Source: Terana coerulea
Lineage: Eukaryota > Basidiomycota > Agaricomycetes > Polyporales > Phanerochaetaceae
Direction of reading: 5' to 3'
NCBI GenBank assembly: GCA_024811115.1
Contig: JAKOGH010000228.1
Span: forward strand, 1 to 45,509
Length of the DNA: 45,509 bases
Both the position numbers and the translations under genes were made by a program. The notes under the pieces are model-generated. The model was not told where the DNA came from, did no database searches, and saw nothing but the letters and a program-made list of their open reading frames with translations. Of this stretch, positions 1 to 11,583 are shown one piece after another; the stretch's first letter is position 1, and each line of letters begins with the position of its first letter.

Positions 1-161
1 GATTGTCGCAGCACACTACCGCGGCAAAGGTCGACTCCGTGCTGCGATCTCTGTTCTGTCCGCCATGATCAACAGTGAGTCATTTCCGCGATTACCGCAC
101 CGCCCTCCATCATTGTGGTTGGGTATATGCGCTTGTATACGGCTATCGCTGATACATTGAC

Positions 162-1046
162 GTGATAGTCATGACGTCTCCCGCTGTCGGGCTCAGCAAT
201 GATGAGCTGCGGCCCACATATCTCATGCTAGCGGGTTGCCACACGGACTTGAACCGCCAGGCACGGAGGACCGACGGAGGCGACGCGGCGCTTGCCCAGG
301 AGCATATGGCTAAGGCTCGAGAGTGTTTGCAAGCTGTCTATGGCGCCGACGTCCCGCAGCGTCCGGGCGTTCTGTCTCACTCCGACGTCCTTGGGAGTCT
401 GCGAGGCCCAGCCAAACCCCTCACAGACCACGCGCGCGACCCACCCCCTCTGGGACGAGCTAAACCCTCGGCCGACGACCGCTCTCGCGTGGAGATCTTG
501 CAGCGCGAGGTCCAGTCTTTGAGGGACAAGCAGACTCATCAGCAGACTAAGCTTACCTCTACTTGCGAGGCCAATCGTCGGCTGGAGGAAATGCTGGCGG
601 AGGAACGAGCCCTTCGCCACGGGGCCCAGCACGACCTCGAGGAGGCAAACGCCGAGCTTCAGGCCGCTCGCCGAGGTGCGAAGTACGCGGTGGACCAGTG
701 CAAGCTGGAGGTTCAGACTCGCCGGCACGCCGAGCGGAGGGTGGAAGAGCTTGGGCGGGCGCTTGACGATCTTCAGCGCGAGCTCGCCGGGGCCCGCAGG
801 GAGGGCGATGAGAAAGAACGGAAGGCCAGGGATACGTTGGCTCGTCTGGGCGCGCTGGCCAAGCGGGCCGCGCAAGGTGACTTCGACGATCCGTTCTCGC
901 CTGGCCCTCAGCCGGGCCCGTCGGCTTCCACCTCCTCTGGGTACTGCGGGCCGCCACTGAAACGACAGAGGAACGACAGCGACTCCCAGTCTTCCTCTGG
1001 CAGGTATCCTTGCGGCCCACCGAGTCAACGAACCATGGATTACTAA
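162..1046 (+). CDS. Coiled-coil protein of unknown function
   Basis: Uninterrupted 294-residue frame. The first about 70 residues are a small helical region with Cys and His. Residues about 105-235 are a long heptad-like Glu/Arg/Lys/Leu-rich coiled coil (for example QREVQSLRDKQTHQQTKL and RRLEEMLAEERALRHGAQ), followed by a Pro/Ser/Gly-rich tail with basic KRQR that could be a nuclear signal. A second ATG three codons in (171) is an equally good start. An upstream ATG at 64 is followed at once by a GTGAGT donor, so a short first exon spliced to about 170 is possible. I recognise no family; single-exon coiled-coil proteins of this kind are common lineage-specific genes in mushrooms. GC-rich, codon-biased composition supports coding on this strand rather than the overlapping antisense frame. 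Confidence 0.6.
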   Translation: MIVMTSPAVGLSNDELRPTYLMLAGCHTDLNRQARRTDGGDAALAQEHMAKARECLQAVYGADVPQRPGVLSHSDVLGSLRGPAKPLTDHARDPPPLGRAKPSADDRSRVEILQREVQSLRDKQTHQQTKLTSTCEANRRLEEMLAEERALRHGAQHDLEEANAELQAARRGAKYAVDQCKLEVQTRRHAERRVEELGRALDDLQRELAGARREGDEKERKARDTLARLGALAKRAAQGDFDDPFSPGPQPGPSASTSSGYCGPPLKRQRNDSDSQSSSGRYPCGPPSQRTMDY

Positions 1047-3346
1047 GCTTGCGTCTTGGGCGGGTTCGGGCGGGTTCGTGACAGCGGGCTTGTATGTACT
1101 AGGAATTGAACGGTAACGGCACTCCTCCATACCTCTTCGAGTAGGAGATCATCATTACATCGAGCATATTTTCGTTGACCGTCATTTTAGTTCCAGTGGA
1201 ATTTGTATATGACATCGCTTTGGAGAAGCTTGGAAGAGGCAGGCAGCTCCGTCTTTACGTGCGGCGGCAGGCCGCCTAACCCCTACGTCGGCTTCGAAGG
1301 TTTACCCGTACTTCGAGCTCTCCGTCTTGATGAAATACGTGGAAGATACTTGAGCAGCATACGAAGGTCCTTTTTCGGTATCGAGCTAAGACACCGAGCG
1401 ATTCACTAGCGCTTGGGCTTCCTTCACGGGCTACTGGACGAAAACATGCACCAGGGCTTAACCCGTGCCAGTTGGAACACATAGCAACCATCCATAATTT
1501 TTGACAGAAGCCCTGTAAGGCAGGTCTATTTCGGTTAATATCCTGTGTGAGGGTGTACTGAACTTCATGATACGTGAACCTATCAGACGGCCATTTCGTA
1601 CGGGTGGCCGTGCTCTCCCGACGTCGCGGGAATCCGGTCGTCGCACTTGTCCAGCAAGCTATAGTAGGCCGTCAAAAGTCGGCATTCGCACCATGTCTGA
1701 TCCGTTGGCAGGATGCGTCTCGGTGTCTTGAGGAGGTAGGTTGCGAGCGAAGTGTCGGTTGATATTTGCCTCCAGTACCCCGACAGGTCGTCGGATCAAA
1801 CCATGAACAAGAATTTCAGGAAAGCATGGCTGGAACGGGCATCAGTGAGTCAATTTCTTTTCTACTATACCATTACCCAAGAAGGTTTCTGCCTGTAAGG
1901 CCGGAGCCACACGTTTGAAATCTTCGGAATCGCCTCAGAAGCGCGGGCACAACAAACCATCACACCTGCCTGTTTAGAGCGGCTGTCACGCTGCGTGACA
2001 TAGTTGTCCTTCTCGCCGTGGGCCACGGGAAGCGAACCCTGTTCAATGCTCAAACGTTCACATCTTGTTCAGATCTTACGTACCTATAAAGTGAGTGCCC
2101 CATAAGTCTTTCACCGTATATAAACCTTTGACGCTACAAACGACAGAGTGAATGCTTCTGTCATGATTCGGCACTGCCAAGCTGTGCTGTGAACCGAGCT
2201 ACTGGCAGCTTCAAGGCCTCAAAGCTGCCTGAGCGCGAATCAGATTGATATGTATAGGTGATGTTGCCCTACTGTGTAATTGATATGGCTTGCATACTAC
2301 TAGAGCCGCAAATACGTACAGAACTGTTGCGCGAATGCAGTAGTCTTCGGAAGAAATAGGAGGTGAAGCGGTAGCGCTGGCCTGAGTTGCATTCCTCCTA
2401 CCATCTGTCCTGAACGGTACGCATTTCGTAAATGTTGTCTTTTGATGTGCGAAGCATAACACCCAATCATATATCTATCACACAGGTTTCATTCTACTGC
2501 CGCAAATGGCAGAGATGCGAGAGCCGATGATTCTCGGACCACCGTTGGTGACTGGTGGACAACACTTTCAAGTTCTCTCAACGCCAAGGATGCTGAACAC
2601 ACATAGCTTGTCGGAACCGCTTCGTATTCGGAGCTAGACGTGCAAACTTGGCACAACTAAACAATCCGAAGTCCAACCGCGCCGTTAGCACGGTATCAAC
2701 CAGTCCAAACAGCCGGTGGTCTCTTGCTGCCGATGTCATGATTCATGCGTGCCGGGATTGTGCATATGGGCAGGGCCGTTACAGAAGGCACCAACTTGAC
2801 TGTGGTAGTCATCATGGCTGTTCAGCAACGCAGGGTGGCGTCTGATCGCACATATCACTGAGTGGAAGTACGGACGCAACTGTAGGTTTGCCTGCTATTG
2901 CCGTCCATAGGGGTTGTTCGCGGCACCGGCAATGTGATATCTCAACGCGACAGCAGTCCAATTCGTACCTGGAGGCAACGGATCCGACTCCGGCTTGTGC
3001 AATAAGCTTGTCTTGGCGTTGTCTACTACCAAGACTGCTCGGTAGCGGCGACGCACTGAGTATCCTATAGTCGGGTGATCTTTTCACACGCAGAGCATCC
3101 ACATACCTCCGGAGTAGCTGACTTCTTAGGCATTGTGCTAGCACGAAACGCAATCAAGAATAGATATAGAGCTCTGGACAGTATCACAAGACTATGTATA
3201 GTATACAACTTGATCGGTATCATTACCCGCTGCGCCTACGCCTGGTAAGGACTAGCGTGCATTCACCGTCTTCCCACAGACTCTATACGAAGGTTGAAAC
3301 CGCAAGAGTCCGAGTGGCGAAGCATTCCGCGAAGCCACCGCAGTGC
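1047..3346. other. Gene-empty stretch
   Basis: About 2.3 kb with only short random open frames (mostly 60-113 codons) on both strands and no recognisable domain, exon chain or repeat. It separates the coiled-coil gene from the 3' end of the aldo/keto reductase gene. Confidence 0.6.
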
Positions 3347-4899
3347 CTAGCGATACTCCGCTCCACAGTCGCCAATGGTAGTAATCAATCGCCGCCCGCT
3401 GCTTCGGTCCAGGACGGCCTCGATGGCGGCCTTGTCGGCGTCATCCAGCTTCAAGTCCATAACTTTCTGGTTGTCGTCCGCGTGATCAGTGATGCCCATA
3501 CGGGCCCCTGTGCGAGTGCATGCTCAGTACGTAAGTGGTTGCCCGGCGCACCCGTCAGCCGCACGCACCGATGATGACGGCGCCGACGCAAGGGTGGTCC
3601 AACACCCAGCGGGTGGCGACATTTGCAATGCTCGCACCGCCGTGGCGGTCGCCAACGGAGCGCAGCACGCCCAGCAGCTCCTGAAACAGCGGCCAGTCGC
3701 CCCAGGCCTTCACGATCATATCGAGGTACTAAAAGGAGGGTGAGCGGCGACCGCGGAGGTGGAGAGCGTTGCGATCCTGACCTTGCGCTGAGACGGGGTA
3801 AGGTTCCCCGCGTACAGGTCGGGCTCTGCCACCCCGAACCACTTATCGGCTAGGAACCCGCCGCACTGAGTAAGGACGTCAGGATGGCTCATTGTTGAGG
3901 CAGAGGCACGGGCCGGGGCTCACCAGAGTTCCATACGTCAAGAGCTTCACGTTGTGCTTGTCACACACATCGGCCATACCATGCAATGGCCTGGTGTCGA
4001 TGAGTGAGAACTGTAGCGAGGTCAGGTGGCGGTGGCACAACCCATAGAAAAATTTACATGCCTGTATTTGGTTCGATACGATAGAGCCTGGGCCGAGAGA
4101 AGCACATATTTCGTCCGTGTGAATGGCATCAAAGTTGCAGAGTCCTATGTTCGTGATTTTCCCTTCGGCTTGGAGATCCTGCAGATGACGCAAGGCGGTT
4201 AAGTAGCCTTTGTCGCTGTAGTCTTGCCAATGAAACTATCAAAGAATGTCAGTGCGGGCAACGGTGGTCCTTATGCTTAGGATGTCACATACCTGGAGAA
4301 GGTCGACGCTCGTACTGAGCGTGCGGTCCAAACGTTCCTGCACCGCCGCTTCGACGACGGCTCGCGTCGGGTTGATCTGCCGGAACACACACCACTTTGT
4401 TGCGCAGACGACGTTGTTGGGTGAGGAGAAGCTTTGCCTGAACTGGCCCTGTTACACCTTCTCTGAGTACGGCAGTGAAGCGGTAATCAACGCAGCAACC
4501 CACGAAGAGCAGCTCCGCACTGCCGTAATGATCAGCTGTCAGGCAGATTTACATGAGCATCATGGACGCGGGTGGACGTTGGTGGCTGCGCACATACCCT
4601 GCAATACAATGCAAACGTCCAGTCACAGCGCGGTCAGATCGGAGCGTGACCGTCTTCAATCAGAGCTTACCATGTCTACAGGAACGGCTGCGTCAGATGT
4701 GTGGCTCAGTCGTTGGCAAGGTCCACTCACCGAACGCGGTGTAGCCCAGCTCCGCGTACTGAGCCATGTGTCGTCGAATCTTCGGCGACGGCGCACTGCC
4801 CCAGGCGTTGCTCGAGAGCTGCCAGAGACCGTTCCACAGCCGTGGCACGACGAAAGGGCCGAGCTGAAAGGTCTCGAGACGGTGTTGTTCGGTGGACAT
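3347..4899 (-). CDS. Aldo/keto reductase
   Basis: NAD(P)H-dependent oxidoreductase of the AKR superfamily, probably cytosolic; the substrate cannot be told. At least eight exons on the minus strand are supported by in-frame GT-AG joins. Start 4899 gives MSTEQHRLETFQLGPFVVPRLWNG. The catalytic Asp falls in a 5-nt microexon (DM), Tyr in ADHYGSAE, Lys in CATKWCVF and His in LLQFHWQDY. The barrel continues through AEGKITNIGLCNFD, IVSNQIQ, FSLIDTRPLHGMADVC, KLLTYGTL, CGGFLADKWFG, SIANVATRWVLDHP and GARMGITDHADDN, ending IGDCGAEYR with the stop at 3347. One intron (4061-4011, 51 nt) begins with GC rather than GT. The join around the DM microexon is one base short of frame (ATG/GTAAGC...ACAG/CTGAT), so a deletion or misread base near 4675 is likely. 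Neighbours are unrelated. Confidence 0.88.
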
Positions 4900-5763
4900 G
4901 GTGTCTGTAGCTGCAGGTGAGAAGTCGAGATGGGCAGATGTGATGGTTGGAGGTGGTGGACATACATGGCCACTTTATATGATGACCATCTCTCTGCCGT
5001 CAGATGTATGATTGCAGGGCCGGATCATGGTACATTTGCGGTTCCCGCGAGCAGACCAATTCCTAGGTTGTGAGGGCTAACCGACCGACGACGGTCGCCC
5101 AGAAAGAGAAGAGCCTGTGCCCTCAAAGAGACCACTCGAGCGAATCCCGATAAGGAATCCGCTGACTAGTGTGAACACCGGAAAAGTCCGATGGATGGCG
5201 TGGCGTTATGAGGGGGGGAAACGGCGGGTGGCGTCTACACTGTGCCCATCTGAAGCCGGTACAACACAGTTCACTGATCCGGACTGCCAGAAGGCACTGC
5301 AAGAACCCAAGACCGCAGAAACTCCATGCGTCGCTGCTGAAGATGAAGAAGTGGGACTGGTCGGAAATGCGTTAATTCCAGCCGTGCGCGGGGATTTCCT
5401 TAGGTCGCCGCCGATCGTGTCATACAAAACTTAGGAACTCCGGCCATCCGCATCGCAGAGCGGCGCCGGCGACAATTACACATGCCAACAAGTGCCAGTG
5501 TTTGGACCTTTTGACACAGGGCCTGAACTACCTATGTCAGCCACCGTGGCGATGCAGACATGTCTCGACATATACCCATGTAGACTCACCCCATTTGTCT
5601 TAGACCGGCTGTAAATCAAGACGCCGGGGGAAGCCTGTGTCGATGCAGACTAGCGCATCTTGTCAGGCGTCCGTACCTGGGAGTCCATCGAGCCGACGTT
5701 GCACCCGCCCGGCTGCGCTACGCCCTGTCAGCCGATTTCTGATCAGCAGCGACGCTAGCTGGG

Positions 5764-5771
5764 GATAAATA
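5764..5771 (+). promoter_or_regulatory. TATA-like box
   Basis: GATAAATA about 80 bp before the ATG at 5847, followed by a C/T-rich leader, the usual arrangement for basidiomycete promoters. Inferred from sequence only. Confidence 0.4.
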
Positions 5772-5846
5772 GAGAAGGTCCACCCTCTTCTGGTCCATAC
5801 ACTCAATCACCCCCTTGCCCATCACCTCCCCTCACCACCACTCGTC

Positions 5847-6584
5847 ATGCCCGCCCCTCAGACGACACACCAGACCCGCCATGAATCCAAAGGCAGCTTC
5901 GCCCATGTGTTAGTCCCGCCCATTACACACTTGCCGACTACGAGACTTACCAATTGCCTTCCGCAGGAACTTTGATGGTGGACAGCTTCCTGGCGAACGC
6001 TGAACTGGACGAGTAAGTCCTTGTGATCAGGGCTCCCAGACACTGTGCGTAACCCCGCACGCCCCTCTAGCTTACGCGCGATCGTGCGTGCGACACTCTC
6101 GAGTTGTCCGCCAAGTACGGCCACCGCGTTCACCGCCGCTGCCCGAAGACGCTTGACACAGTCGACTGCCAAGAACCCTACACCACCGTCCGCACTCTTC
6201 GCCCTGCGAGACAACGGGCTATCAGAGCCTTCCCTCGCGCTGGCTGGGGTCCTGCGGCGAGCGCGTGCGTTGTACGGGGCCGGCATGGGCTTTGCCAGCC
6301 TGAATGTTCTCGCTTCGGTCGTCCGGGACACCCTGGGGCTGCGGTGGAATATCGACGGCGAGACGGCGGATGAGCTCGCGGCGGTGGATGCCGATATTGC
6401 GCAAGCCTTGCAGAGCGCCAAGGAGGAGTTTGGGGGCGGCCGGGTGTCTGACGTGGAGGCCGCGCGTACAACACTGAGGGACCTGGAGGAGGTGCTGAGC
6501 GCGAGTTATGCCGACACGTCGAGTAGGGGTGGAGAGTTCTCCTTCGAGCGGGCTTTGGTGTCTGTCCAGCATTGGAAGCTGTAA
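5847..6584 (+). CDS. Small intron-containing protein, unknown function
   Basis: The main exon from about 6013 encodes LRAIVRATLSSCPPSTATAF through to SVQHWKL at 6584. It is joined through a GTAAGT...CTCTAG intron (about 5951-6072 region) to a preceding exon with MVDSFLANAELD. The safest start is the ATG at 5975. The ATG at 5847, just after a TATA-like box and leader, could begin an upstream exon, but the available donors do not give a clean frame. The product is about 190 residues, helical, Ala/Leu/Arg-rich, with a recognisable block RARALYGAGMGFASLNVLASVVRDTLGLRWN. No signal peptide or membrane segment is visible. I do not recognise a named family; it resembles lineage-restricted hypothetical proteins of Agaricomycetes. 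Stop TAA is followed by an AT-rich tail. Confidence 0.6.
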
Positions 6585-6599
6585 CACACATGCAAATCA

Positions 6600-9500
6600 G
6601 TGTATACTAGCACACATGTATTGTATTAAATCTCGATTCGGGCCATCAACCAAGACGCAATGCTTCCCTGAGAGATGAAATTCCACCGTCCGAGGACGTC
6701 ATGGTGTCCTGCGTAGAGGAACCGTGGACCACGGGGGCGAGTGATTCCCGCGGCGGTGATTTAACCGCGTACCATGGGAAGTTCTTCCAGACGTGGGGAA
6801 ATGATATAACCCACAGAGTCCAGCGCTGAATACGAGGAACAGGTCAGCGAATGCAAGAATGCAGGTACAGTAGGCATGGACGTACTGGAGCTTCCCGAGA
6901 CTTTGATACGGAGAAGTCGGTCTCTTAGGAAAGGGTAGTAATGTATCACTGTCGCCATACCTATTGATAGTCGCTGTCTGCTTAAGTCGGGCTTTCCGTA
7001 AAGCGACGTTCGCACAACGGCAAAGGAAGGACAATCAATGAGGGAATCCCGTATACGCCGCACTACAATCAACGCTAGAAGTAGGGGTAAGTGAGAAGGG
7101 AACCAGTCAGCTGCCTGACGAACCGAGTCTGAGGGAATTGTGAAGGCTTACGAACCCCGCAATAACGCTACGGCGTATTAAATGCAAACCGAGCAAGGGT
7201 CTCGTGCGAGACATTCTGACAAAGCAAGGATGAGCAGGGCATACCAAGCATATGATAGCGACTATGCTTGCAGAGAATCAGAGTTCCGAAAAGTCGGTGA
7301 TGCGCTTGCGTTGCTGCAGCCGTTTTTCTTCGGTGCCAGTAATGCTGGATGGCTTTCGGCTTGACGTGACCAAGAAGGGGGTATCTGCGGCTGCACATTC
7401 AGGGAGGGAGACGGCCGAACAGACTTGACTACGAATTGCGCATGTTCGCTGCAGATAGTCGGCCCGTGTTGACGTTTTGACCGCACAGCTGCTCTCTTGT
7501 TAAATCGCCGTATTGAGGTCCAGAGCAGCAGCGGATGAACGATGTAACGTACCGAATGGCAGAGGCACAAACACAACAGGGCGGGTGCACATGCCTTACA
7601 ACAGGGCTAGCCTCCTAGGCCGATGACAGTCGGGACTGCCGAAAGTTTTGCGAGTACACCAAGCCAGGGCCGTCTGAAGGCCGCAAAAACTGCATGCCAG
7701 CAAAGCTGTTGTATGGTGATGCAGTTCACCTGCAGCTCAGAGCGCTGTGCCTAGGCCTGCAGGCATGACACCTCAGGTTGAATGGCGGCCCATTCAAGTT
7801 TCTCCCAACAAAGGTCTAGGACAGAAGGCGGAATGTCAGAAATCATCAATATATCGCGCCTCACTGGTAGCTGGTCGAACGGTGCAGAAGGTTGTTCGCC
7901 AGGCCATGTTTGGACAGGAAAGATTTCTACCACGTAGGGAGGAAGCGAAGCGTTCGTCGGAAAGGTAAGGTGCCTGGGGTCAGATTCCTTTGAAACTCCG
8001 ACGCTGACGGAACAAGTCTGACCCGGATCACCCCGGTGCCCATCCAAATTGGGTTTACCAACTTCACCATGTTCAGCAACGACGCTCAGCGTTGCCCTCG
8101 CTGAATTGTATGCATACCCTCCTTCTTCGGCCGGTATCTGTGGGTTTCAAACTACCGACCATTCATCGTGTAGCCGGGTCTGTCTCCGGTCAGGCCGCAG
8201 CGCGAAATATGTTATTGGCAGCAATGCCGCGACCACAAGCTAAACTTACCCGCTCGAAGGGCTTATAGGAATCCGCCGATAAGTGGGGCACGTTTGCCCC
8301 ACATTGCACTAGAGCACCTAATTGACCCACCTGCCTTTGCGCGCTCGGTGTTATTGGTGGGTATGTGCAACCCTTCTAGGTCATTCATGATTCAGGCGCT
8401 GAAACATTTTTAAGGCTAAGTCAACACTGCATTCTATTAGCCTTGTCGTATGAAGGCTGGATAAGCTCACTTATATATGTCAATCCCCACCGATCCTCTG
8501 CAGCCTCGTCAATACAGTCTCGCAACTCATAAACATGTCGAGTCCGACTCTATCCAGCTGTCGACTCTTTACGAGAATCTATTGAAGCTGTAAGCACCCG
8601 TAACGTCCCGCAACCATTCGCCGAATGACGCCGATGGTCTTTACAGTTGCAGGAATGACAAACATTGACTCGAGCGCTGCGATAGCCGAACAGTTCCGCT
8701 ACCCCAGTCGCCTCCATAACTGATCGCTCGGTGTTGTGGGTACGGCATCTCCTGCGTGGGACGCCAAGATACACTTTACGGTCCTGAAATATGAAGGTTT
8801 GGCGTGAAGAGCACGTCAACTCTCAGCGGTCTCGCACATCACTCCTCGGGCCAATTACAGCTTTCGAAGGCATGCCCACCGCGGAGAGCGCTCGCCTTGG
8901 GATCTGGTCGGCTACACATTGACTCACCGGAGCTGGGAAGGCGTCCGCTCGACTTCGACAAGTTGACATGCGCAGAACGAGCTGATAGTTTTACAAACAC
9001 GGACGGGTCTCAGCAGATCGAATTCTCAAGCTTCTAGGGTCCGCTTGCTCATGCGAGCCCTGCTTGATGCAAACTTCACCACGGCGCCGTACAGGGTTCG
9101 GCGCCATTGCAGATGACCGAGGTATCATCCCCAGTGGTCATCTGCTGTTGTGAGAAGCTCAATGCCACTTAAGCGTTGGGTGTATAGGCGAACAGCCTCG
9201 TGGGCTATAGCGAGAGGCGAGACTTTCTTGTATGGACGAGGTCTAGAATATAGCAGAGCCTCGTGTGCTGTCGGGGCGGGACCACCGCATACAAAACCCT
9301 GTCCATGTAAGTTGTTCTCGGTCTTTGGTCCTTGCCCCTTTCAGCGTCGAACGTGCACTTGTCGCTACGTAGTTCCGAAGGCTACTTGGCACATGCCAAT
9401 GTTTTTAACCGCGTCCTTGTTTCCGATGTACCTTTGTAGGCGATTGCTCCCGTCGGTAGGTTAAGTCTCTTCGCTGCAGGAGGTGATATTAATTGATGTC

Positions 9501-10260
9501 TCCAGCGAGCCGTCCTTGTTTAGAGTCCATTGGCCGATAAGTTATAACAGTGCACCAGCCCGTCTAACCCGCTGACTGTTCACTGTTCAGTCATGACCGG
9601 AGTACATTCGGTTGGCACTAAATATATATCCTGCTGAGTCTCAACTATTCTCGGCAGATAAAGTCACAACTAGGCCTTCTTATACTGGTGCTACACACGT
9701 AGACTATATGTACTTAATTTATGTTGCTTGGTCGAATGGACAGCCCCACTGGCAGTTGGCGATCAGCGATGAAAAGATACTAATGCTTCTGGCTGTGCGC
9801 TGACCAGACACTTTTCTTTAGTACGCACACGCCTCTCACCGTCCAATATCAAATCACAATGGCTGTCCCCCAAATGTTGGAGCATACACGACTTATCTAC
9901 CGTGAGCACGCCCACACATCTGCCAGACCGATGTCAAAGAGCTTCGCTACGATCTAAGTCGCTTTCCTAATAAGGATATTCGGACGCTGCCGAAGGCGGG
10001 AGGCAAAGGCCAGCTCGGCACGGACTCTCTCTCCGTCCCTAATCTCTGCTCCCACCGCCGCCCCTCACACCGGAGGACCACACAATATAGTGAATATACT
10101 AAGCTCAAAAGCATGCACGCGCACCGCCTCGAACAGCCTTCTCTTATGGGTGCATAGGAAGGACAACAGCGAATAAATGGGACGGCAGAACTAGCGCCCA
10201 GGCGACGGCCAGCATCCCCGTGGGGCCGCCGCGAGCTGGATGGCAACAGCTATTTCACCG
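6600..10260. other. Long stretch without convincing genes
   Basis: About 3.7 kb. Scattered frames of 60-111 codons on both strands share no domain and no splice chain. The one place with promoter-like and exon-like structure (8472-8714) is listed separately. The minus frame 7751-8047 has protein-like composition but no match I recognise and no neighbouring exons. No repeats of note were seen. Confidence 0.5.
8472..8714 (+). pseudogene. Possible small gene or gene remnant
   Basis: A TATATA at 8472-8477 and a pyrimidine-rich leader precede an ATG at 8535. In the frame one base off that ATG, the text reads STLYENLLKL, then a good GTAAGC donor, a 50-60 nt intron ending TTTACAG, then AGMTNIDSSAAIAEQFRYP and a stop at about 8720. 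The splice join is in frame and the peptide is protein-like, but the ATG is out of frame and the product is only about 45 residues. It may be a decayed 5' end of a gene or a chance pattern. No family is recognised. Confidence 0.2.
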
Positions 10261-10272
10261 CTTCGCCCGCTT

Positions 10273-10279
10273 TATAAAA
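10273..10279 (+). promoter_or_regulatory. TATA box of the GPI-anchored protein gene
   Basis: Perfect TATAAAA 85-90 bp upstream of the ATG at 10364, followed by a leader rich in CTTTTC/CACTTT blocks. This is a strong core promoter as seen for highly expressed secreted proteins in mushrooms. Assigned by motif and position. Confidence 0.7.
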
Positions 10280-10363
10280 GACTTCCACCACGCCGCAGCA
10301 GGGCTGCATATTTCTCTTTTCACTTTCACTTCCACCCCGCCGACGCTGTTCTTGCATTTTCAC

Positions 10364-11345
10364 GATGTTCTCTCATTTCAAGGTGCTCTCGACCGTCGCG
10401 GTGGTCGCCGCAGGACTCGGCGTTTCAAGGGCTCAGTCGTGAGTCGTGCGTTCCGCAGGTCCGGTCGACTGAACTCTGACTTGTGGCTCCAGCATCTCTT
10501 CGCAGTGTGAGGGTGCACTGGCGGGCATTCTGACCGACTCCGGTGCCTCATGCCTCAACCCGACCGGCCTCCTGTCCGTGGTGACGGCCGTCCAGAAGAA
10601 CTCGTCGCTCGTGCAGCCCATTGACTCGTGGACGCAAGGCATGTGCAACTCGTCGCCCTGCAGCAACGACACGCTGTCCACCATCGTCAGCCAAGTCGTC
10701 TCTGGGTGCCAGACGGAGATCGCCTCGTTCGGCATGGGGAACATCACAGCGGCTGAGCTGACCCCATTGGTGCAGCAATACTACCCGTCCGTGCGCCAGA
10801 TGGCCTGCCTGCAGGAGTACGTCTATCTTTAGGCCGCGGGCAAGGGTTACTCAAACTGACGTGCGCCCGTGTGTTGTAGTACCACCAACAGCACGCTCTG
10901 CCCCACCGAAATCCTGACGAACCTGCAAAACTCGGTCACCGGCACCCTTACAGCAGATGTCATTGAACAATACGCCTCGCAGCTTGCCGCGGGCGACATC
11001 CCGAACGTGCCCTCCAGCGTCCTCTGCACGGACTGCACCAAGGGCTGGTTCAACATCGCCAAGCAGGCCGTCCCCGAGATCGCAAACGTCCAGAGCACCG
11101 TCTCCGGCGAGTGCGGGGCGAGCTTCGTCGGTACGTGGGATCCGCAGTCAATGGTATGGTCCTCAAACTGATCGATGCCGTGCCTCTGCTGCGGAATAGA
11201 TGGCTCGACCCCCTCCGACATCAAGGCGTTCGGCACCAACTCGTCGGCTACGACCACCAACGGCGCAGCCTCCGCCACTGCCCACGGCACGATCGCTCTT
11301 TCTGCCCTCGTTCTGCTGTCGTCGGTCTTCGCTATACTCGCTTAA
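10364..11345 (+). CDS. Secreted GPI-anchored protein (DUF7729-like)
   Basis: Four exons (10364-10438, 10493-10816, 10880-11130, 11201-11345) join in frame with GT-AG introns to a 264-residue protein. Residues 1-24 are a signal peptide (MFSHFKVLSTVAVVAAGLGVSRAQ). The mature part has evenly spaced cysteines (SSQCEGAL, SCLNPTG, GMCNSSPCSND, SGCQTEI, LCTDCTKGWF, SGECGASF) and several N-x-S/T sites. The C-terminus is a Ser/Thr/Ala-rich stalk (GTNSSATTTNGAASATAHG) followed by a hydrophobic tail ending VFAILA, a typical GPI-attachment signal. It should sit at the outer plasma membrane or in the wall. The cysteine pattern resembles the fungal family I know as DUF7729; that name is from memory and uncertain. 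Function is unknown. A TATAAAA box lies upstream. The gene is convergent with the GH17 copy at 11684. Confidence 0.75.
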
Positions 11346-11583
11346 TTGATCTTCACGGACGCTCGCGGGCCTTTGGTTACCGCTCTTATTATCGGACTCC
11401 TTACAGTGGACTTTATTGTATATACCGCCACGAATGTAGATCATGACGTAGGGTTCCGGACGTCCCTGCAGTGAGATGACAGTCGGCATGTTACCTGGGC
11501 TTCTCACCAGCTCTAACAGGCCAAACTGATCACGTTGAAAACAAGCCATACACAAGGTAATTATCAGCGGTTGTGACGCTACA

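Noticed and set aside
228..1130. 300-codon open frame antisense to the coiled-coil gene
   Set aside because: Its product is rich in Arg/Pro/Leu and without domains; it mirrors the codon bias of the sense gene and is a GC-driven shadow.
7751..8047. 98-codon minus-strand frame with protein-like composition
   Set aside because: No domain, no splice partners, no promoter pattern; kept only as a note.
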